A stretch of 59,031 nt of DNA from an uncultured Lachnospiraceae bacterium (GTDB taxonomy: Bacteria; Bacillota; Clostridia; Lachnospirales; Lachnospiraceae). The notes beneath the pieces are model-generated. The model saw nothing but the letters and a program-made list of their open reading frames with translations, did not search any database and had not been told where the DNA came from. Position numbers and translations under genes: made by a program. Numbering within the stretch: the stretch's first letter is position 1; each line of letters opens with the position of its first letter. Shown one piece after another: positions 53,882 through 59,031 of the stretch. The stretch is taken from contig CACWRR010000006.1 of assembly GCA_902763335.1 (NCBI GenBank), positions 1-59,031 on the forward strand. The letters are read 5' to 3'.

Positions 53882-54829
53882 TTATTCTATAACTTTTCTT
53901 TCAAACACTCTTAATTTCGAGCTTTTTGCTCTTCTATTTTCCTCAAGTTCTTCCGCCGACGGAACAACCGGTTTTCTTGTTATGATTTTTCCTTTGGATT
54001 TCTTTCCACATACGCACACCGGAAAATCAGGTGGGCATGTACACGGATTTTCGTTTTTTCGGAAAGAATTTTTAACTATCCTGTCTTCTAGTGAATGAAA
54101 AGTAATGATACATAATCTACCATCATCATTCAAAAGGTCTATCATAGTATCTATAGACTGTTTTAACACATCAAGTTCTCTGTTAAGTTCTATCCTTATC
54201 GCCTGAAATGTTTTCTTTGCCGGATGTCCTCCCTTTGCTGCTCTTACCTTCATAGGTATCGCCGCCTTTACTATATCCGCAAGCTGACCTGTAGTAGTTA
54301 TTCTTTCCTTCTGCCTCTCCATAACGATATGCTTGGCTATATTCTTAGCAAACTTATCTTCACCATAATCTCTTATAATATGGAAAAGTTCCATTTCACT
54401 ATAGTCATTAACTATATCCTCTGCCGTAATGTTTTTTCTGTTGTCCATTCGCATGTCAAGCGGGCCGTCTTCCATATAGCTGAATCCACGCTCAGATGTA
54501 TCAAGCTGGTACGATGAAACGCCAAGGTCCAATACAATGCCGTCAACTCCGGTTATTCCGAGATTATCAAGAACATTCTTTATGTTGCAGTAGTTATCTC
54601 TGACTATCGTAACCATGTCTCCGTATTCTCTTAATCTCTCTGTAGCTGCACATATGGCATCTTCATCCTGATCAATTCCTATCAGTCTTCCTTTGCCGTT
54701 CATTCTCTTTAATATCTGATATGAATGTCCTCCGCCGCCGAGCGTGCCATCTACATATATGCCTCCGCTCTTTACGTTCAAGCTGTCTACGGTTTCATCT
54801 AATAGTACAGATTTGTGATTGAATTCCAT
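53882..54829 (-). CDS. rsmH: 16S rRNA (cytosine1402-N4)-methyltransferase
   Basis: A 315-residue SAM-dependent methyltransferase (MraW). Seen are [13 protein letters not shown] at the start, [15 protein letters not shown] (SAM site), [18 protein letters not shown], and [13 protein letters not shown] near the end. ATG 54829 with GGAG 6 nt upstream is preferred over the ATG at 54841. It lies 24 nt downstream of mraZ in the dcw operon. Confidence 0.97.
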   Translation of the reverse strand: MEFNHKSVLLDETVDSLNVKSGGIYVDGTLGGGGHSYQILKRMNGKGRLIGIDQDEDAICAATERLREYGDMVTIVRDNYCNIKNVLDNLGITGVDGIVLDLGVSSYQLDTSERGFSYMEDGPLDMRMDNRKNITAEDIVNDYSEMELFHIIRDYGEDKFAKNIAKHIVMERQKERITTTGQLADIVKAAIPMKVRAAKGGHPAKKTFQAIRIELNRELDVLKQSIDTMIDLLNDDGRLCIITFHSLEDRIVKNSFRKNENPCTCPPDFPVCVCGKKSKGKIITRKPVVPSAEELEENRRAKSSKLRVFERKVIE

Positions 54830-54853
54830 TTTAATCTCCATTTCCGTGCTATA

Positions 54854-55285
54854 TCAGATACTCAACCCAAGCTCGTCCATGCTTTCAGCGATTTCATCCA
54901 TGTCATCCATAACAGCACTGTTTTCCCATCTTTCTTTGCTCCAGATTTCTACCCTGTTTGCCACTCCGATAAATACTACTTCTTTCTCAAGTGCTCCGTA
55001 TTCCCTGAGTGTGGTTGGAATAAGAATTCTTCCCTGCTTATCAAGTTCAACCGTGGCTGCACCGGACAGAAAGAATCTGGCGAAACGTCTGGCGTTCTTG
55101 TTGGCAACCGGTAAAGTGCTGAGCTTTTCTTCGAAGACCTTCCATCCTTCATTTGGAAATACAAACAGGCAATCGTCTAATCCTCTTGTAACTACAAATT
55201 CATCACCTAATGCTTCTCTGAACTTTGCAGGTACGATAAGTCGCCCTTTGGCATCTATTGTATGATTGTATTCACCCATGAACAT
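54854..55285 (-). CDS. mraZ: Transcriptional regulator MraZ
   Basis: A 143-residue protein with two SpoVT/AbrB-like beta-barrel halves, beginning [21 protein letters not shown] and containing the second-copy signature [16 protein letters not shown]. MraZ oligomers bind TGG repeats upstream of their own operon and regulate division and wall genes. AGAAGG lies about 8 nt before ATG 55285. It is the first gene of the dcw operon, with its promoter and boxes at 55308-55379. Confidence 0.96.
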   Translation of the reverse strand: MFMGEYNHTIDAKGRLIVPAKFREALGDEFVVTRGLDDCLFVFPNEGWKVFEEKLSTLPVANKNARRFARFFLSGAATVELDKQGRILIPTTLREYGALEKEVVFIGVANRVEIWSKERWENSAVMDDMDEIAESMDELGLSI

Positions 55286-55307
55286 TTCCGGTCACCTTCT
55301 TTCAAAC

Positions 55308-55340
55308 CACATTGCTCCACTTTCACCCACTTTTCACCAC
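55308..55340 (-). promoter_or_regulatory. MraZ operator repeats
   Basis: On the minus strand TGG appears at 55340, 55330, 55320 and 55310 (5' ends), an exact 10-bp period, within an AAGTGG/ATGTGG context. A further AAGTGGT lies in the promoter spacer at 55361. Such direct repeats are the known layout of MraZ binding sites. Confidence 0.8.
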
Positions 55341-55350
55341 TTAATCTAAA

Positions 55351-55379
55351 TTTTATACCACTTTAATTAAAATATCAAG
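55351..55379 (-). promoter_or_regulatory. Promoter of the dcw operon
   Basis: TTGATA (55374-55379), 17-nt spacer and TAAAAT (55351-55356) on the minus strand. Transcription would start just upstream of the MraZ repeats, so MraZ would occupy the initially transcribed region. Confidence 0.75.
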
Positions 55380-55399
55380 ACTTTTTGCGTATTTTGGGC

Positions 55400-55427
55400 A
55401 AAAAAAATCGAGCCCCATAAGGGGCTC
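55400..55427 (-). terminator. Terminator of the Lgt-like gene
   Basis: On the minus strand GAGCCCC/GGGGCTC with a TTAT loop, followed by a run of eight T residues. It insulates the Lgt-like gene from the dcw promoter. Confidence 0.85.
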
Positions 55428-55438
55428 TGCATAAAAGC

Positions 55439-56311
55439 CTAAACTTCTTTGTTTTTCAGGTGTCTGTTTACAATTCTAAATATATAAATTCCAACGGCAC
55501 CGACAAAAAACAGGGCTGAAACAAACTGCAAAAGTGAAAATCCCGTTCCCAGAAATCCAAATGAACTTATTCTGAAGAAATCAATGATTATATTTCCAAG
55601 AGAATAACCCGCAATGTACCACAGTACAATGTCACCATCCATTTTCTTAAATCTTTTAAATATCATTAACAGTATAAATAACACGAGACATATGGCAGCC
55701 CTGTACAAAAATGTAGGATGCACCTGTATGTAAGACACGCCGTCAATCCTTACCAGATTGTCTATAATCTTCTGATTAACCACTCCTTTTACTTCATCAT
55801 ACTTTATCTGCATGGAGGTAAAACCGTCTGTAAATCTTCCAAAGTCTCCACGGCTGAACAGTCCTCCAATGTTTCCTACCGCCTGTCCGAGTGCAAGTCC
55901 CAGACTCATGGTATCGGCAACCTTTAATATGGGAACTTTCTTCTTTCCCACAACTATTATACACGGAATCATGGCTGCCAGTATACCTCCATACATCGAG
56001 CCGCCTCCGTTTAATACATTAAAAATCTCAAGGATGTTATTCTTATAATAATCCCATGAATATATAACATAACATATTCTTGAACCGATTATACCTACTA
56101 TTATGGCACACAGTCCAAGATTCAGATACATTTCCACATCCTGCCATGTAGAATGTGCCTCGTATATGACTATGGCAAAACCGGCAATCAACGCAAGTAA
56201 TACAAACAGTCCTTTTATCGTAATTTCCATCCGAAAGATGCTAAAGCCCTTCGGAAGATTATTTAATTCAATTCCCACTCCCGGAAATCTCACACTGACT
56301 TCACCTATCAT
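55439..56311 (-). CDS. Lgt-family protein with substituted catalytic residues
   Basis: A 290-residue membrane protein clearly of the prolipoprotein diacylglyceryl transferase family: seven helices, IIGSRICYVIYSWDYY, NGGGSMYGGIL, LGQAVGN and HPTFLY all match. However, by eye alignment the residues tied to catalysis in E. coli Lgt are replaced: Tyr26 to Lys33, Arg143 to Asn147, Asn146 to Gly150, Glu151 to Gly155, Glu202 to Arg204, Arg239 to Asn240 and Glu243 to Asp244. It may not transfer diacylglycerol. It is transcribed alone. A genuine Lgt should exist elsewhere in the genome. Confidence 0.8.
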   Translation of the reverse strand: MIGEVSVRFPGVGIELNNLPKGFSIFRMEITIKGLFVLLALIAGFAIVIYEAHSTWQDVEMYLNLGLCAIIVGIIGSRICYVIYSWDYYKNNILEIFNVLNGGGSMYGGILAAMIPCIIVVGKKKVPILKVADTMSLGLALGQAVGNIGGLFSRGDFGRFTDGFTSMQIKYDEVKGVVNQKIIDNLVRIDGVSYIQVHPTFLYRAAICLVLFILLMIFKRFKKMDGDIVLWYIAGYSLGNIIIDFFRISSFGFLGTGFSLLQFVSALFFVGAVGIYIFRIVNRHLKNKEV

Positions 56312-56482
56312 TATCCACCTCTGTATATCTTTTTCTCTCTTTATTATATTGTAAAAATCAAATATTTCAACTTTAATTTTGCCATAAAGTGTGTTAAACT
56401 CTTCTACAGTGATTTATCTCCCGGAATCTGTCCCTGATGCGTAAATATTCCGGAAGATTAAAAGGTGAAATGGAGGATTATC

Positions 56483-57580
56483 ATGAAATTAGGTATAGTA
56501 GGCTTACCAAACGTAGGCAAAAGTACACTTTTTAACTCATTAACAAAAGCCGGTGCAGAATCAGCAAATTACCCATTCTGTACTATTGACCCGAATGTAG
56601 GTATCGTAACGGTTCCTGACGAACGTCTCGAAAAGCTTGCGGCACTGTACAATTCCAAGAAGGTAACACCGGCAGTCATAGAATTCGTAGATATCGCAGG
56701 TCTGGTAAAAGGTGCATCAAAGGGTGAAGGTCTCGGTAACCAGTTCCTGTCAAATATTCGTGAAGTAGACGCTATCGTTCATGTTGTAAGATGTTTTGAA
56801 GATACAAATGTCGTTCACGTAGACGGAAGCGTAAATCCTTTAAGAGATGTGGAGACTATCAATCTTGAACTTATCTTCTCTGATGTGGAAATACTTGAAA
56901 GAAGAATTGCAAAAACTTCTAAAGGTGCAAGAAATGATAAAACCCTTGCAAAAGAGCTTGAACTCTTAAACCGCTTAAAAGCTTATCTTGAGGAAGGCAA
57001 CCTTGCCAAAACATTTGAAGTAAATGACGATGAAGAAAAGGAACTTCTTCTCTCTTATAACTTATTGACATACAAGCCTGTAATATATGCCGCAAACGTA
57101 TCTGAAGATGACCTTGCAGATGACGGTGCATCAAACAGTTTCGTAGCAGATGTAAGAAAATATGCATCTGAGACAGGCAGTGAAGTATTCGTCATATGTG
57201 CCCAGATAGAGCAGGAAATGTCAGAACTTGATGACGAAGAGAAAAATCTCTTCCTTGAAGAACTTGGTCTTAAGGAGTCAGGTCTTGACAAACTCATCAA
57301 AGCCAGCTACAAGCTTCTCGGTCTTATCAGTTACTTAACTTCCGGTGAGGACGAGACCAGAGCATGGACTATCAAAAACGGTACCAAAGCTCCACAGGCA
57401 GCCGGCAAAATCCACAGCGACTTTGAGCGTGGTTTCATCCGTGCAGAAGTCGTAAACTATAAAGACCTCTTAGACTGTGGCTCATATTCAGCCGCTAAGG
57501 ATAAGGGACTTGTAGGACTTGAAGGAAAAGACTATGTCGTTAAAGACGGAGATGTAATACTGTTCAGATTTAACGTATAG
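56483..57580 (+). CDS. ychF: Redox-regulated ATPase / GTP-binding protein YchF (OLA1)
   Basis: A 365-residue Obg-family P-loop protein that prefers ATP and binds the ribosome. Motifs: G1 GLPNVGKST, G3 DIAGLVKGASKGEGLGN, an altered G4 (YAANVSED) typical of YchF, and a C-terminal TGS domain (about 280-363). ATG 56483 with GGAGG 6 nt upstream is preferred over the ATG at 56465. It is transcribed alone from the divergent region with the Lgt-like gene and ends at a strong terminator. Confidence 0.96.
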   Translation: MKLGIVGLPNVGKSTLFNSLTKAGAESANYPFCTIDPNVGIVTVPDERLEKLAALYNSKKVTPAVIEFVDIAGLVKGASKGEGLGNQFLSNIREVDAIVHVVRCFEDTNVVHVDGSVNPLRDVETINLELIFSDVEILERRIAKTSKGARNDKTLAKELELLNRLKAYLEEGNLAKTFEVNDDEEKELLLSYNLLTYKPVIYAANVSEDDLADDGASNSFVADVRKYASETGSEVFVICAQIEQEMSELDDEEKNLFLEELGLKESGLDKLIKASYKLLGLISYLTSGEDETRAWTIKNGTKAPQAAGKIHSDFERGFIRAEVVNYKDLLDCGSYSAAKDKGLVGLEGKDYVVKDGDVILFRFNV

Positions 57581-57605
57581 AAGTGAACTGCAAATAACTT
57601 AAAAA

Positions 57606-57660
57606 CCCCCGAAAGCCTGTTAATCACAATTGCGGTTAATAAGGCTTTCGGGGATTTTTT
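57606..57660 (+). terminator. Terminator of ychF
   Basis: CCCCGAAAGCCT and AGGCTTTCGGGG form a long stem, extended by TTAA/TTAA pairing, followed by ATTTTTT. It lies 25 nt after the stop codon. Confidence 0.9.
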
Positions 57661-57690
57661 GTATTACTTATAAATTAAATTTCAAAATTA

Positions 57691-58236
57691 TCAGTTGGGA
57701 TTATCTGCTGAAAATTGATAACCTCTTCCAGCCCCAAAAGCTAATATTATTAATTCAATGTTTTTTGCTGAATACTCACGATATTTGAAATAGTACAACA
57801 ATGTATCAAAGAAATTATCCACCTCTTCTCTACTCGCGTTCACAATAGAGATATTTTTAGGATTTCTGAACAAATACCCTTTTAGCATTTCTGTTACAAA
57901 CATTTCATTTATGAACACTATATCTTCTGAATCATCAACTAATATTTGTAATGGTTTATGTCTGAGAATCCATGCTATAAGATACGCATATATTTTTGAA
58001 TCATGAGTTATTTCTATGTCTTGAAACTCTTTTAATCTATAAATATCCACAAAATAATCTATAATCACATGATTTAAAATATCCTCAGATATCTTTACTT
58101 TTCCCTCAAGCTGTTCAGACTCTATATAATCCTCCATAAGTCCAAGCACCCATGAATATCGACTTGCTATTTTTTTTTCAGTAAAATAGTCAACTACAAA
58201 ATCATATGTTTCTTCTTTTTTTATATTATCAGCCAT
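57691..58236 (-). CDS. Hypothetical protein, 181 residues (accessory cassette)
   Basis: I do not recognise it. A soluble, acidic, helix-rich protein starting MADNIKKEETYDFVVDYF and containing DYFVDIYRLKEFQDIEITHDSK; no membrane helix or known motif. AAGGAG lies 10 nt before the ATG. It overlaps the upstream 69-residue gene by 8 nt, which in turn overlaps a truncated RelA/SpoT-domain gene, so the three form one translationally coupled unit. The AT-rich composition and the neighbours suggest horizontally acquired DNA. A partner or antitoxin role is speculation. Confidence 0.6.
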   Translation of the reverse strand: MADNIKKEETYDFVVDYFTEKKIASRYSWVLGLMEDYIESEQLEGKVKISEDILNHVIIDYFVDIYRLKEFQDIEITHDSKIYAYLIAWILRHKPLQILVDDSEDIVFINEMFVTEMLKGYLFRNPKNISIVNASREEVDNFFDTLLYYFKYREYSAKNIELIILAFGAGRGYQFSADNPN

Positions 58237-58438
58237 GATACTTATACTCCTTCATCCTCTTATTACTTAAATATCTTACACATGACCCTAAATAATCATG
58301 AAAATTTTCACTATGTTGTTTTTCATGAGCTCCATAAAATTCTTCCCCATGATTGCTCCTTCTATCCATTTTTATTACACCATTTCTTATTTTATCAACA
58401 AGCTTATATCCTTTTTCGATTCTATCTTTATTTTCCAA
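58229..58438 (-). CDS. Hypothetical protein, 69 residues (accessory cassette)
   Basis: An unrecognised small basic protein starting MENKDRIEKGYKLVDKIRNG with a His/Tyr-rich middle (NHGEEFYGAHEKQHSENFHDY). The start is TTG 58438 with AGGAGG 8 nt upstream, a strong site, so translation is plausible. It overlaps the RelA-domain gene by 11 nt and the 181-residue gene by 8 nt. Size and position would fit a small antitoxin or linker protein, but nothing proves it. Confidence 0.5.
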   Translation of the reverse strand: MENKDRIEKGYKLVDKIRNGVIKMDRRSNHGEEFYGAHEKQHSENFHDYLGSCVRYLSNKRMKEYKYHG

Positions 58439-58916
58439 AATTCACACCTCCTGTTTTCATTATATTACTTTCAAAATCCCTCAGCAAATTATAAACAGTC
58501 TCTATATTATCAGAAATTTTATTTAATTTCAATTCTCTATCATTCTTTATATAATACTTTCCATTAAACTCATTCAACAATTCCAATTCATAAATCTGCT
58601 GCATTATCTCCCCCAAATCATTAGAAGTATTTGTCAATAAACTTAATACGCCTGACAATTCTTTTAAAGCTGAGAAACTCATACAACTCTCTTTTTTATA
58701 CACAAAATTATGATCACAATCATTCCATGCTTCATCATATATTGTTCTTGCCTGTATCTCAATATATACACCCATAAAACTTACAATATAATGAACACTT
58801 CTATACCCATTATCTTTTAATTTTTTATTCACCAAAACATCATCATATATCGACAAATCATCTCCATACGCATAATATGCTTTGGGAATCTCCGCCAAAA
58901 AACCATCTCCTTTCAC
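58428..58916 (-). pseudogene. 5'-truncated RelA/SpoT-domain (p)ppGpp synthetase-like gene
   Basis: The protein keeps the second half of a RelA/SpoT nucleotidyltransferase domain: NGYRSVHYIV and EIQARTIYDEAWNDCDH are unmistakable family motifs, followed by a helical C-terminus. The first half, with the ATP-binding RxKxxxS and the catalytic D-x-x-G-x-R motif, is missing. The reading frame stays open from here to the right edge (59031) but the upstream residues show no RelA similarity. A plausible local start is TTG 58898 with AAAGGAG 8 nt before it. Probably a remnant left by a deletion or insertion; the part outside the window could alter this view. Confidence 0.65.
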
Positions 58917-58950
58917 AGAATGTGGTACAAACTCAAATTGAACAAAATCG

Positions 58951-58986
58951 CTGCGCGATGGCCTGCCAAGGCTGTGGCGCAGTTTT
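58951..58986. other. GC-rich hairpin near the right edge
   Basis: CTGCGC (58951-58956) pairs with GCGCAG (58977-58982) with an inner GCC/GGC, followed by TTTTTT on the plus strand, a terminator-like form. Its GC content contrasts with the AT-rich genes beside it. It lies where the RelA-like gene loses its similarity and may mark the end of an inserted segment. Confidence 0.4.
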
Positions 58987-59031
58987 TTACTTTTTCTAAA
59001 AAAGGCAGTGACAGGATTGTCCCAAGATAGT

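Overview
The window looks like chromosomal DNA of a spore-forming, low-GC Gram-positive bacterium, most likely a member of Clostridia close to Lachnospiraceae. This is inferred from the AT-rich sequence with strong GGAGG-type ribosome binding sites, near-consensus TTGACA-17-TATAAT promoters, the sporulation pair spoIIGA-sigE beside a division/cell-wall (dcw) cluster, Mini-RNase III next to cysS, and a methionine aminopeptidase with a SEC-C zinc motif. No phage, insertion sequence, CRISPR array or rRNA operon was recognised. Most of the window is ordinary core genome with a few accessory patches.

Layout. 1-3.1 kb: a three-gene ABC-2 exporter operon (minus strand) behind a consensus promoter, a 24-codon leader ORF and an intrinsic terminator. 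3.1-5.15 kb: cobA/btuR, a 69-nt palindrome, a Cys/Gly-rich 78-residue protein and small unknown proteins. 5.2-6.8 kb: a cytoplasmic alpha-amylase. 6.9-11.7 kb: a four-gene ABC system related to GldA/GldF/GldG plus a DUF4340 protein. 11.8-15.6 kb: a hybrid histidine kinase and a receiver-only regulator. 15.7-19.6 kb: serS, divergent from tyrA-aroA. 19.6-25 kb: PilZ protein, queA, DUF3810 protein, dtd, ABC-F ATPase, flavin reductase. 25.2-28 kb: nadB-nadC-niaR, an NAD synthesis operon with its own niacin-responsive repressor. 28-30.1 kb: map and a secreted leucine-rich-repeat protein. 30.1-34.5 kb: tRNA-Thr, then a minus-strand housekeeping operon (PAP2-ispF-cysS-mrnC-rlmB) and a tRNA-Met/tRNA-Val pair. 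34.5-42.1 kb: glycosyltransferase, CPBP protease, azlCD, two unknown proteins, argS and a UDP-sugar pyrophosphorylase. 42.1-55.4 kb: sigE, spoIIGA, then ftsZ, ftsQ, ftsW, murD, mraY, two penicillin-binding proteins, ftsL, rsmH and mraZ, all on the minus strand. 55.4-57.7 kb: an aberrant Lgt-family protein and ychF. 57.7-59 kb: an accessory cassette of a truncated RelA/SpoT-domain gene and two unknown small genes, running into the right edge.

How it works together. Transcription of the dcw operon starts upstream of mraZ, where TGG direct repeats with an exact 10-bp period suggest MraZ autoregulation. ftsZ has its own promoter. spoIIGA-sigE carries Spo0A-like boxes, so sporulation control sits directly downstream of the division genes. 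murE, murF and murG are not in the cluster.

Most unusual: the Lgt-like protein lacks nearly all residues considered catalytic in Lgt; the leader ORF plus terminator before the first ABC operon looks like an attenuator; and the right-end RelA-remnant cassette could derive from a toxin-antitoxin or abortive-infection locus. Stretches without genes are short. Bases 1-192 hold only the terminator of the first operon, and 3613-3865 holds the palindrome. Many annotated starts were moved to internal ATG, GTG or TTG codons on the basis of Shine-Dalgarno spacing.
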